Below are positions 1 through 15,519 of a stretch of DNA of 64,000 bases, piece after piece. Location: the NCBI GenBank assembly GCA_028285005.1, contig JANQQP010000041.1, positions 34,999 to 98,998 of the forward strand, in the 5' to 3' direction. The translations under genes and the position numbers were made by a program. The stretch's first letter is position 1; the number at the start of each line of letters is the position of its first letter. Origin of the DNA: Dehalococcoidia bacterium (GTDB lineage Bacteria; Chloroflexota; Dehalococcoidia; Lucifugimonadales; Lucifugimonadaceae). The notes under the pieces are model-generated. The model saw nothing but the letters and a program-made list of their open reading frames with translations, was not told the DNA's origin and did no database searches.

Positions 1-59
1 ATGTGGCACACCGGGTCTTCCGCAGTCTCAGGCTTCTTGCTGAACAAGGGAATTTTCAC
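1..59 (-). CDS. YHS-domain-like metal protein, N-terminal fragment (runs off window)
   Basis: A GTG at 59 opens a minus-strand frame that runs off the left edge and gives 19 residues beginning MKIPLFSKKP and ending EDPVCH. A GGAGG lies 12 nt upstream (72-76). The DPVCxM pattern is the hallmark of YHS domains, short metal-binding modules often found as separate proteins or fused to copper ATPases. It lies 55 nt downstream of copA on the same strand, which fits a third member of a csoR-copA copper operon. With only 19 residues visible, the family assignment is tentative. Confidence 0.45.
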   Translation of the reverse strand, partial: MKIPLFSKKPETAEDPVCH

Positions 60-114
60 CGTCTTTGTTTTCCTCCAGATTTCTAAGCCCGCCTGGATTC
101 AGGTTCGAACTCGC

Positions 115-2730
115 TTAAACCGCAGCAGCAGCAGCCTCGGGTTGTGGCGACGTCGGTGGTCGCTGCACGAAATCGGTCCTGTCGCCTCTGCTGAGACGAA
201 GTGAATTCGTCACAACACTCACCGAACTAAATGCCATTGCTGCCGCTGCTGCTATCGGGTTCAGGAAGCCGTGCTGTCCGAGTAGAGGCTGCAGGAAGCC
301 CGGGACATCGCTGTCCAGGAAAAACGGGTGAAGCACGCCAGCTGCCACGGGTATCAGTGCAACGTTGTAAATGAACGCCCAGAACAGGTTCTGACGAACG
401 GTGCGCATAGTCGCTCGGCTGAGGCGAATAGCCTCTGCGACACCTCGCGGGTCACTGCCAGTCAGCGTAATGTCCGATGACTCGATCGCCACATCCGTTC
501 CACTGCCTATCGCGATGCCGACATCGGCGGTCGCAAGCGCGGGCGCATCATTGATCCCATCCCCAACCATCGCGACACGCGCGCCGCCAGCCCTCAGCTC
601 AGCCACTCGCTCTGCCTTATCCGCTGGCGGGACTTCCGCGATCACCTCAGACACCCCGACACGGTCCGCAACAGCCTGCGCAGTCTGCCGGTTGTCGCCG
701 GTCAGCATCACTGTACGGACTCCCATCTCTTTAAGCTGCGAAACAGCCGCCAGAGAGCTCTGGCGTACAGTGTCCATTACACCGATGACTCCGACGGCGA
801 CGCCGTCGCTTGCCACCGCAAGCACAGTCTCTCCGCGACCAGCGAGCACTTTCACATGCTCATCAAGCAGGTCCGTATCGACACCTCGCTCTCTGAGTAA
901 CGCGGGGTTGCCAACGATGACCTGTTGGCCGTCGACCACACCCTCAACTCCACGACCGGCCACAGCAGCAAAGTCGGCTGCTACCGCTATTTCCAGACCG
1001 AGCTCGCTCGCCTTCCTCACGACAGCGGTGCCAACCGGATGCTCCGAGCCCGCCTCAACCGAAGCGGTCAACGCCAGCAGCTCGGATTCGCTGCCTCGCA
1101 ACGGCACCACACTTGAAACGCTCGGCCTGCCCTCGGTGAGTGTCCCGGTCTTGTCGAAAACAACTGTGTCGATCCGCTGTGCCGTCTCCAGCACCTCGGC
1201 ATTCCTGATCAGCAATCCGCGGCTTGCGCCACGGCCCATGCCGACCATGATTGCTGTCGGCGTCGCGAGGCCCAGCGCGCATGGACATGCGATCACCAGC
1301 ACTGCCACCGTTAACAGCAGGGCGTTCACGAACTGTGGATCAGGAGCGGCGAACAGCCACACGATGAACGTCAGGAGCGCAACGCTGAGCACGACAGGCA
1401 CAAATACGGCTGTCACTCGGTCAACCAGTCGCTCAACCGGCGCCTTGGAAGCCTGAGCCCTCTCCACCATGCGCACTATCTGAGCCAGAGCAGTGTCCCG
1501 ACCGACTCGGGTCGCGGTGAACTTCAGTCCACCGGTGCCGTTGACCGTGCCGGCGAAGACCGAATCGCCCTCCGATTTCTCGATAGGAACGCTTTCGCCT
1601 GTCAACATCGACTCATCAATCTCGCCTCGACCGTCGGTTACCAGTCCATCGACCGGCACTCGCTCGCCGGGGCGCAGAACGACCTGATCGCCTTCAACTA
1701 TCTCCTCAACCGGAACCTCGACCAGTTCGCCTGCTCGCTCGATCATCGCCGAGTTGGGGGCCAGTCCAACAAGCTTCCGAATAGCATCTGTTGTCCGGCC
1801 TCGCGCTCTCGCCTCAAGCCATCTGCCCAACAGGATCAGGCCAATGATCGAGGCTGAGACGTCGAAATAGGTGCCGGTCGCGTGGCCGCTGATTCCCCCT
1901 GCCTCAAACGCAATCGAGTCTTCGAACAGTGGCCGGAACACAGTCGCAACGGCTGAGTAGAAAAACGCCGTTGACGTACCGATCGCAACCAGCGTGTTCA
2001 TGTTGGATGTACGGTGCTTCAGCGCGCCCCAGGCACCGCGGTAGAACCGGGACCCGGCCCAGAACTGCACCGGTGCAGCGAGGACCATAAACAGGTAGTT
2101 GGCTGCGGTCGGAGAGATGTCTTCCAGTGCCTCGATGCTCGCGTACTGCATAGCCAGCATGATGAACGCGGCAACGGCTAGGCTGATTATTACTCTGCGC
2201 CTGAGATCGTTCAGATCGGCCTGACGGCGCTGGCGTGCTTCATCGAACTCTTTGTCAGCGTCACCGTCGCCCTCGAATGACAGAACCGAGTAGCCAGCGC
2301 CTGAGACCGCATCCCGAAGGTCACGCCTGCTGACAGATCCGCTCACGAACTCAACCTCAGCAACCTCTGCTGCCAGATTGACGTCCGCTTTGATCACGCC
2401 GGGTACTGACTGCAGTGCGGTTCCGACGTGGCCAACGCATGAGGCGCAGGTCATTCCACCGATCTGCATACGTTCGGTGGTGGTTGAAATCCCGTATCCA
2501 GCACCGCGCACAGCGTCTGCGAGTTCAGTGACATCACTGCCGTCCGCCAGCTTCACATTGGCGGACTCGGCCGCCAGGCTCACTTCAGCAGCCTCGACGC
2601 CATCGACAGCCTGCAGTGCGTTCCCGACATGCGCCACGCAAGCAGCGCATGTCATCCCGGTCACCGGCAGTGTGAGTTCAGATAGATCTGATGGGGGAGC
2701 CGATGTTTCGGCTCTGTGCTCGGTGGTCAA
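115..2730 (-). CDS. copA: Copper-exporting P1B-type ATPase
   Basis: An 871-residue inner-membrane heavy-metal ATPase predicted to pump Cu(I) out of the cytoplasm. Two N-terminal HMA domains carry GMTCAAC (CxxC 28/31) and GMTCASC (CxxC 95/98). The actuator TGES is near 377-380, the transmembrane metal-site CPC is at 482-484, the phosphorylated DKTGT is at 526-530, SEHP is near 562, and MLTGDN and GDGINDAP follow in the P domain. All catalytic motifs are intact and the length is normal for a two-HMA CopA. It starts 8 nt after the csoR stop, so the two are almost certainly cotranscribed and copper-induced. Copper specificity is inferred from the CPC motif and the CsoR neighbour. Confidence 0.96.
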   Translation of the reverse strand: MTTEHRAETSAPPSDLSELTLPVTGMTCAACVAHVGNALQAVDGVEAAEVSLAAESANVKLADGSDVTELADAVRGAGYGISTTTERMQIGGMTCASCVGHVGTALQSVPGVIKADVNLAAEVAEVEFVSGSVSRRDLRDAVSGAGYSVLSFEGDGDADKEFDEARQRRQADLNDLRRRVIISLAVAAFIMLAMQYASIEALEDISPTAANYLFMVLAAPVQFWAGSRFYRGAWGALKHRTSNMNTLVAIGTSTAFFYSAVATVFRPLFEDSIAFEAGGISGHATGTYFDVSASIIGLILLGRWLEARARGRTTDAIRKLVGLAPNSAMIERAGELVEVPVEEIVEGDQVVLRPGERVPVDGLVTDGRGEIDESMLTGESVPIEKSEGDSVFAGTVNGTGGLKFTATRVGRDTALAQIVRMVERAQASKAPVERLVDRVTAVFVPVVLSVALLTFIVWLFAAPDPQFVNALLLTVAVLVIACPCALGLATPTAIMVGMGRGASRGLLIRNAEVLETAQRIDTVVFDKTGTLTEGRPSVSSVVPLRGSESELLALTASVEAGSEHPVGTAVVRKASELGLEIAVAADFAAVAGRGVEGVVDGQQVIVGNPALLRERGVDTDLLDEHVKVLAGRGETVLAVASDGVAVGVIGVMDTVRQSSLAAVSQLKEMGVRTVMLTGDNRQTAQAVADRVGVSEVIAEVPPADKAERVAELRAGGARVAMVGDGINDAPALATADVGIAIGSGTDVAIESSDITLTGSDPRGVAEAIRLSRATMRTVRQNLFWAFIYNVALIPVAAGVLHPFFLDSDVPGFLQPLLGQHGFLNPIAAAAAMAFSSVSVVTNSLRLSRGDRTDFVQRPPTSPQPEAAAAAV

Positions 2731-2738
2731 CGGTGCTA

Positions 2739-3005
2739 CTACCGCTCCGATATCTCGAAAAGGTGCTTGAGTTCGTCCAGCATCTGCTCGTCACGGCCTT
2801 CGCGGAATGCGTCCGGCACGCACGACCTGAGATGGCCGTCAATAAGCAAGCTTTCGAGCTTCTGCAGGGCCCGGCGTATTGCGTAGGTCTGCTGAATCAC
2901 GTCAACGCAGTAACGGTCTTCTTCGATCATCTTGCGAACCCCCGCAAGATGCCCGTCTATGTAATTGACCCTCTTGAGGGCGTCTGTCTTCGTATCACCC
3001 AGCAT
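2739..3005 (-). CDS. csoR: CsoR-family copper-sensing repressor
   Basis: An 88-residue all-helical DUF156/CsoR repressor. The Cu(I) ligand triad is visible as Cys33, His58 and Cys62 (YCVDV and DGHLRSC), with the expected C-x24-H-x3-C spacing; this separates copper sensors from the formaldehyde (FrmR) and nickel (RcnR) branches. Without copper it should bind the GC-rich palindrome about 80 nt upstream and repress itself and copA. Copper binding releases the DNA. It is the first gene of the csoR-copA operon. Confidence 0.93.
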   Translation of the reverse strand: MLGDTKTDALKRVNYIDGHLAGVRKMIEEDRYCVDVIQQTYAIRRALQKLESLLIDGHLRSCVPDAFREGRDEQMLDELKHLFEISER

Positions 3006-3081
3006 TATGATCTCGCCTCATACGCACGCCGTTTGCGCAAGCTGCATCTCCCGGCCTGCTGGCGCGTCTAACTATTCGAGG

Positions 3082-3110
3082 AGTATAACCCACCCCCAGG
3101 GGGTATGGGT
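3082..3110 (-). promoter_or_regulatory. CsoR operator with overlapping -10 element
   Basis: The palindrome ACCCAccccCAGGGGgTATGGGT spans about 3088-3110, with a G5/C5 core. CsoR operators are typically GC-rich palindromes with such G/C tracts. On the minus strand a TATACT (3087-3082) abuts it and would serve as the -10 for csoR-copA, so bound repressor would occlude RNA polymerase. No clear -35 was found. The assignment combines the visible sequence with knowledge of the family. Confidence 0.72.
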
Positions 3111-3151
3111 CTGGATAAGCCAGGGCCACGTGAAAACGCCTAGTGGTTTCA

Positions 3152-3180
3152 TTGACTCTCAACTTGAGTAGCGGTAAACT
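3152..3180 (+). promoter_or_regulatory. Sigma70-type promoter for rpoBC
   Basis: TTGACT (3152-3157) and TAAACT (3175-3180) are separated by exactly 17 nt, a near-consensus housekeeping promoter. Transcription would start near 3187, leaving a leader of about 185 nt before rpoB. I saw no ribosomal protein gene (rplJL) upstream; the neighbour is the divergent copper operon, so rpoBC appears to form its own transcription unit here. Confidence 0.75.
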
Positions 3181-3371
3181 ACTACCTTGTCGAGGAGTGT
3201 CCGCCTCTGCAGTTCGAGCACTGGTTCCTAATTTAATTTCAACTGACACACCCTGATCCGCTGAATTCAAAGGCAGCAGCGGTCGGGGTGTTTTGCGCGT
3301 TCTCGCTGGTCACGCACTCCCGGCTCGCCACCTGGCGCCCCGGCATCACAGCTCTGGAAGTGGAGTAGAGC

Positions 3372-7337
<3,966 letters not shown>

Positions 7338-7352
7338 AACCACGGACTTACT

Positions 7353-7385
7353 GGCGGCGGCGTGCAGACCTGTGCGCTCGCCGCC
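7353..7385 (+). promoter_or_regulatory. GC hairpin in rpoB-rpoC spacer
   Basis: GGCGGCG (starting at 7353 or 7356) can pair with CGCCGCC (7379-7385) in the 196-nt spacer. There is no following T-run, so it is not a full terminator. It may be an RNA processing or partial attenuation site that tunes the rpoB:rpoC ratio. The rest of the spacer shows only a likely rpoC ribosome binding site (AAGGGG near 7516). Confidence 0.35.
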
Positions 7386-7533
7386 TCGCCGGCATTTGAA
7401 AAGCACACGAGTTCAGTAAGGAGAGACAGCCCACCAACTGGCCGCAAGGCTACCTACTCCCGCAGCTGCGGGTACCAGGGTTAGGACCGGTCCATTGCAA
7501 ACACCGCAACACCGGTAAGGGGACTGTAAACAT

Positions 7534-11814
<4,281 letters not shown>

Positions 11815-11840
11815 CCACAGTCCAGACAGAAGCTAATTGA

Positions 11841-11875
11841 GAAGGCCGGAGGTTGAACCTCCGGCCTTCTTCTAT
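11841..11875 (+). terminator. rpoBC intrinsic terminator
   Basis: A 14-bp perfect inverted repeat (11841-11854 with 11856-11869, GAAGGCCGGAGGTT and its complement) is followed by TTCTTCTAT. The T-run is imperfect but the stem is very stable, and it lies 26 nt past the rpoC stop. Confidence 0.85.
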
Positions 11876-11908
11876 GTCATGTGGGTTCAGGCTCGGCGGG
11901 CTTTGCCA

Positions 11909-11946
11909 TTACGTAACTTTCATGTTACCGTAACTCTGCAGTTACT
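11909..11946. promoter_or_regulatory. Clustered GTTAC/GTAAC palindromes (possible operator)
   Basis: TTACGTAA (11909-11916) is a perfect palindrome, GTTAC-C-GTAAC (11924-11934) is a second, and another GTTAC sits at 11941. They lie between the rpoC terminator and the start of the small barrel protein at 11999, and 430 nt upstream of an ArsR-type regulator. Two matching palindromes 15 nt apart, on about the same helix face within 5 nt, suggest a regulator site. The binding protein is unknown. Confidence 0.4.
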
Positions 11947-11998
11947 GAATCTCACCTGCTCTTTCGCTAGCCCGGAAACACCTCACAAGGAGATCGAC

Positions 11999-12313
11999 AT
12001 GTCGCTCGAATTCATCATCCAGTACACCGTAAAAGATGGCGCGGATGAGCAGGCCAAAGGTGCAAGAGACCGCTTCTTCGCAGCACTGCAACGGCAGGAC
12101 CCGGCCCGCATGCGCTACCGCTCACTGGTGAAGCCGGATGGCAAGTCCTTTGTTCATCTCGCCTGGTTCGCAGACGAGGCCGCGTTCAAGGAGTTTCAGT
12201 CACTCCCCGAGTTTCCGACGTTCGGCCAGGAACTCAGTGCCGTCTGCTCGGAAGGCCCGGAGGCTCTGAAAATAGTCGAAGTAAACAACTCCGTTTCTGC
12301 CACTGTTTCCTGA
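11999..12313 (+). CDS. Putative dimeric alpha/beta-barrel protein
   Basis: A 104-residue protein. The start at 11999 is chosen for its AAGGAGA (11987-11993). The pattern is a short ferredoxin-like fold: strand IIQYTVKDG, a helix, then FVHLAWFADEAAFKEF and a final strand LKIVEV. This resembles ABM/YdhR-type dimeric alpha-beta barrels, which include monooxygenases and proteins of unknown function. No catalytic residue can be named. It sits between rpoC and an ArsR regulator, behind clustered palindromes. The family call is by pattern only. Confidence 0.6.
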   Translation: MSLEFIIQYTVKDGADEQAKGARDRFFAALQRQDPARMRYRSLVKPDGKSFVHLAWFADEAAFKEFQSLPEFPTFGQELSAVCSEGPEALKIVEVNNSVSATVS

Positions 12314-12365
12314 CCTGCCACTTGCTAAAGTACGTTGCCGAATTAGCAGCAACAGGGACGAACGC

Positions 12366-12701
12366 TTGCCCGCGACAGTAGGTCAGGTCCTCGACGCGCT
12401 CGGCGACTCTCACAGGAGAGAGATCGTCGAAATCCTGTATCAGTCTCCGATGCCCGTGCGCTCCATCGCAGATCAGTTGCCGATAAGTCGCCCGGCCGTA
12501 TCGCGGCACCTTAAGCTGCTCAAGCGCGCCGGTCTCGTAACGGACGAGGCAGAAGGCACACGCCGAATCTACAGGCTCCACAGTGAGGGCCTCGAGGCCC
12601 TGCAGGAATACCTGAACTTCATCTGGAAGGGCTCCCTCCGGCAGTTCGCTGAAGCTGTCGACTCGCGGAATGCGCAGCAAGACGGAGGCAAATCACGTTG
12701 A
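12366..12701 (+). CDS. ArsR-family winged-helix transcriptional regulator
   Basis: A 111-residue HTH_20/ArsR-type repressor starting at TTG behind AGGGA. The helix-turn-helix is seen in IADQLPISRPAVSRHLKLL, followed by the wing (GLVTDEAEGTRRIYRL). No metal-binding Cys motif (such as ELCVCDL) is present, so it is probably not an arsenic sensor. It overlaps the next gene by 4 nt (TTGA). ArsR regulators of this kind commonly pair with SRPBCC/AHSA1 proteins and control their own operon, which is exactly the context here. Confidence 0.9.
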   Translation: MPATVGQVLDALGDSHRREIVEILYQSPMPVRSIADQLPISRPAVSRHLKLLKRAGLVTDEAEGTRRIYRLHSEGLEALQEYLNFIWKGSLRQFAEAVDSRNAQQDGGKSR

Positions 12702-13168
12702 CCAGTTCGACATTCGAGCCACTCGTAAATTCAGTGGAGGTCAACTGCTCGCAGGCGGACGCGTTCGACCTCTGGACTTCCAGGCCAACCACCTGGTGGC
12801 CTATGAACGAGCACACAACATTCGGGCAGGACGCGATCGCTATCGTCATCGAGCCCGGTATCAACGGCAAGATCTACGAACTAAACACCTCTGGGATGAT
12901 GCAAGACTGGGGCCAGATTACGGGCTGGGACCCACCAAGCGGCATGGCGTTCGCCTGGCACATATATGGCACTGCAGATGAAGCTACCGATGTCACAGTT
13001 AGCTTTGACCGTGTCGAGGAAGACCGCACACGCGTCACCATCGTCCACTCTGGCTGGGAGCGTCTGGCCGATCGGGCCCAGCAGCTTCGCGAAGGAAACC
13101 AGGTAGGCTGGACTCACCTGCTAGAGGCCTTTTCGACCGCAATTAATCGTCAATTCAGCAATCGGTAG
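12698..13168 (+). CDS. SRPBCC (AHSA1-like) domain protein
   Basis: A 156-residue START/Bet v1-fold protein in the AHSA1-like group. Features are the N-terminal strand NSVEVNCSQADAFDLWT, the PTTWWP segment, the middle GWDPPSGMAFAWH and the final helix GWTHLLEAFSTAI typical of this family. It starts at a TTG overlapping the ArsR stop, so the two are translationally coupled. Such pairs are widespread; the SRPBCC member likely binds a small hydrophobic ligand, but its identity cannot be read from the sequence. Confidence 0.85.
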   Translation: MTSSTFEPLVNSVEVNCSQADAFDLWTSRPTTWWPMNEHTTFGQDAIAIVIEPGINGKIYELNTSGMMQDWGQITGWDPPSGMAFAWHIYGTADEATDVTVSFDRVEEDRTRVTIVHSGWERLADRAQQLREGNQVGWTHLLEAFSTAINRQFSNR

Positions 13169-13184
13169 CCCGATTCACGCCCTG

Positions 13185-13190
13185 TATAAT
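13185..13190 (+). promoter_or_regulatory. Consensus -10 box for tRNA-Val
   Basis: A perfect TATAAT at 13185-13190, 16 nt before the tRNA 5' end, places the start site near 13197. No good -35 is visible at 16-18 nt spacing, and it would lie in the tail of the preceding CDS. Confidence 0.55.
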
Positions 13191-13205
13191 GGGACGTCTG
13201 TATAG

Positions 13206-13282
13206 GGGCGGTTAGCTCAGTTGGCTAGAGCGCGTCGTTGACATCGACGAGGTCACAGGTTCGAGCCCTGTACTGCCCACCA
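13206..13282 (+). tRNA. tRNA-Val (anticodon GAC)
   Basis: A full cloverleaf was folded by hand. The acceptor stem GGGCGGT pairs with ACTGCCC (one G-U). The D stem is GCTC/GAGC. The anticodon stem CGTCG/CGACG has the loop TTGACAT with anticodon GAC (13240-13242). The T arm is ACAGG-TTCGAGC-CCTGT. The discriminator is A and CCA is encoded (13280-13282). It decodes GUC and GUU valine codons. Confidence 0.96.
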
Positions 13283-13530
13283 CACCCCGCCTGCCATGCA
13301 CTCAGCGCACATCACATACACCGCTGACTCAGCCTGCGTAACACGCGCAACAGAGGGCGACCCGACAGGGCGCAACACCCTCACTACGTAGGCGCGACGC
13401 CGCTTCATGGCGCCGCGCCAGTCCATCGAAAGCGCTCATCTCGATAGGTGCGCGTCTTCACATCCTCCGAAACCCCTCACAGCTGCGTGCCAACCGCTCG
13501 CGCTGTGATCATCTCAACAGGCGATCTCAA

Positions 13531-15303
13531 ATGGCATCCGTGAAAGACATGTCCGAACAAGAACTCGAAGAGTTCCGCAACAACATGCGCCACTCAGCTG
13601 CGCACGTGCTGGCCGAAGCAGTCCTCAAACTGCACCCCGAAGCCAAGCTCACTATCGGCCCACCCATCGAAGACGGCTTCTACTACGACTTCGATGTCGA
13701 CCAGCCATTCACTCCCGACGACCTAAAGGCGATCGAGAAGGAGATGCGCCGCTCGATCAACAGAAACACCAAGTTCGTTGAGCGCGAGGTGACGCGCGAA
13801 GAAGCCAAAGAGCAGGTCTCAGGCAACCCCTACAAGATCGAGATTCTCGATGGCATTCCCGAAGGCACACGCGTCACGTTCTGCAGCCACAGCGACGGCG
13901 CGTTCGAAGACCTCTGCCGCGGCGGCCACGTCGAACAGACCGCAGATATCAAGGCTTTCAAGCTGCTCTCGACAGCCGGCGCATACTGGCGCGGCGACGA
14001 GAACAACAAGATGCTCCAGCGCATCTACGGCACTGCCTGGGAGTCGAAACAGGCTCAGGCCGAATACCTGCACAGGCTCGAAGAGGCGGAGAAGCGAGAC
14101 CACCGCAGGCTCGGGCGAGAGCTCGGCCTGTTCTTCTTCGACCCCATCGCGCCGGCGAGCCCGTTCTTCCTTCCAAAGGGAGCGTTCGTCGTCAATGCTC
14201 TCACCGCTTATGTGAGAGAGCTGTACGAACGCGACGGCTATCGTGAGGTGATCACTCCACAGATCTTCAACACAGACCTGTGGCGGAAGTCAGGTCACTA
14301 CGACAACTACGCCGAGAACATGTTCTTCGTCAATATCGATGAGACAGAGTACGGCGTGAAACCGATGAACTGTCCCGCCGCCGCCATGCTGTACGGCGCG
14401 GAGACGCACTCCTACCGTGAATTGCCTTTGCGTTACGCAGACTTCGGAAGGCTGCACCGCTATGAAAGATCCGGCGTCACACACGGACTCACACGCGCCC
14501 GCTCCTTTACACAAGACGATGCGCACATATTCTGCTCGCTCGACCAGGTCGGCTCGGAGGTTCGCGGATTCCTGGACATGCTCCAGGAGTCGTACAAGGC
14601 CCTTGGCCTCGACGACCCGCGATTCACGCTGTCGCTTAGACCGGAGAAACGAGTAGGCACGGACGCCATGTGGGACCGGGCTGAAGCAGCGCTCGAAGAG
14701 ATCCTCGCTGACAGCGGATTCGAATATGAGTCAGTGCCTGGTGAAGGTGCCTTCTACGGCCCGAAGATCGACTTCTTCGTGCCGGACGCGCTGAAGCGCG
14801 AGTGGCAGCTCGGCACGGTCCAGCTCGACTTCTCACTGCCAGAGCGGTTCGACCTCGAATACGCAGCCGAAGACGGCAGTCGGCAACGAGTGGTCGTTAT
14901 CCACCGAGCGATGCTCGGCTCCATCGAACGCTTCCTGGGAGTCCTCATAGAACATCTCGGTGGCGCCTTCCCTCTGTGGCTCGCGCCAGTGCAGGCAGTT
15001 ATCGTGCCGATTGCGGACCGGCATCTCGACTACGCGCGCGACGTTCAGCAAACGCTCGCCAAACAGGGTCTGCGCGTGCATGTCGACGAGTCGAGCGACC
15101 GTATGAACGCCAAGATACGTACCGCGCAACTGCAGAAAGTTCCGTACATGCTCGTCGTCGGCGACCGGGAGGCAGAGGAGAACGCCGTGGCTGTCCGAAC
15201 CCGCACTGGCGGCAACCTCGGCGCGATCTCCATTGCGGAAGTCGTAGACAGCCTCGCGAAAGAGGCCGAAGACAAGTCAGCTACGTCGCTGCTCGACACA
15301 TAA
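13531..15303 (+). CDS. thrS: Threonyl-tRNA synthetase lacking the TGS domain
   Basis: A 590-residue class II synthetase charging tRNA-Thr. It begins directly at the N2 editing domain (HSAAHVLAEAV, CRGGHV), so the ~60-residue TGS domain of the E. coli enzyme is absent. The catalytic core shows zinc/active-site Cys in PMNCPAAAM, motif 2 (GRLHRYERSG) and motif 3 (VVVIHRAMLGSIERF with the zinc His). The C-terminal anticodon-binding domain starts near residue 490 (APVQAVIVPIADRHLDYA). The short form is known in several phyla, including Chloroflexota. No T-box motif was found in the 248-nt spacer upstream, and no clear ribosome binding site. Confidence 0.96.
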   Translation: MASVKDMSEQELEEFRNNMRHSAAHVLAEAVLKLHPEAKLTIGPPIEDGFYYDFDVDQPFTPDDLKAIEKEMRRSINRNTKFVEREVTREEAKEQVSGNPYKIEILDGIPEGTRVTFCSHSDGAFEDLCRGGHVEQTADIKAFKLLSTAGAYWRGDENNKMLQRIYGTAWESKQAQAEYLHRLEEAEKRDHRRLGRELGLFFFDPIAPASPFFLPKGAFVVNALTAYVRELYERDGYREVITPQIFNTDLWRKSGHYDNYAENMFFVNIDETEYGVKPMNCPAAAMLYGAETHSYRELPLRYADFGRLHRYERSGVTHGLTRARSFTQDDAHIFCSLDQVGSEVRGFLDMLQESYKALGLDDPRFTLSLRPEKRVGTDAMWDRAEAALEEILADSGFEYESVPGEGAFYGPKIDFFVPDALKREWQLGTVQLDFSLPERFDLEYAAEDGSRQRVVVIHRAMLGSIERFLGVLIEHLGGAFPLWLAPVQAVIVPIADRHLDYARDVQQTLAKQGLRVHVDESSDRMNAKIRTAQLQKVPYMLVVGDREAEENAVAVRTRTGGNLGAISIAEVVDSLAKEAEDKSATSLLDT

Positions 15304-15334
15304 TCGCAACATTTCTGGCACCAGGCGGGTATCG

Positions 15335-15384
15335 AGCGTCAAACTGAAATCCTATTTGACGCTGGATATGCGCGATGCTAGCCT
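15335..15384 (+). promoter_or_regulatory. Inverted repeat overlapping putative gltA promoter
   Basis: A perfect 9-bp inverted repeat, AGCGTCAAA (15335-15343) and TTTGACGCT (15355-15363), has an 11-nt spacer. Its right arm contains TTGACG (15356-15361), a good -35, with an extended -10 TGCTAGCCT ending at 15384 at 17-nt spacing. A factor bound to the repeat would cover the promoter. There is no T-run after the repeat, so an operator is more likely than a thrS terminator. Confidence 0.45.
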
Positions 15385-15519
15385 CACCAAACTCTGTAAC
15401 TCCAATCTGCAGTCGTCGAGCAGACGAGTTGCCGCACCTACATGCCCTTGTACGGCAACGCTTAGCAGCTACACGCGCAACAGCGACCGTCACCAATTCG
15501 AAGCGACCACGGGAGCCAG

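Noticed and set aside
96..120. GGTTCGAAC resembling a tRNA T-loop near the left edge
   Set aside because: No acceptor or anticodon stem can be paired around it; it lies at the 3' end of copA and its spacer.
401..1456. Long plus-strand open frame of 351 codons
   Set aside because: It is the antisense shadow of copA, with Ser/Thr/Arg/Pro-rich composition and no motif.
13283..13530. T-box leader upstream of thrS
   Set aside because: The conserved T-box and antiterminator sequence (GGTGGNACCGCG-like) is absent.
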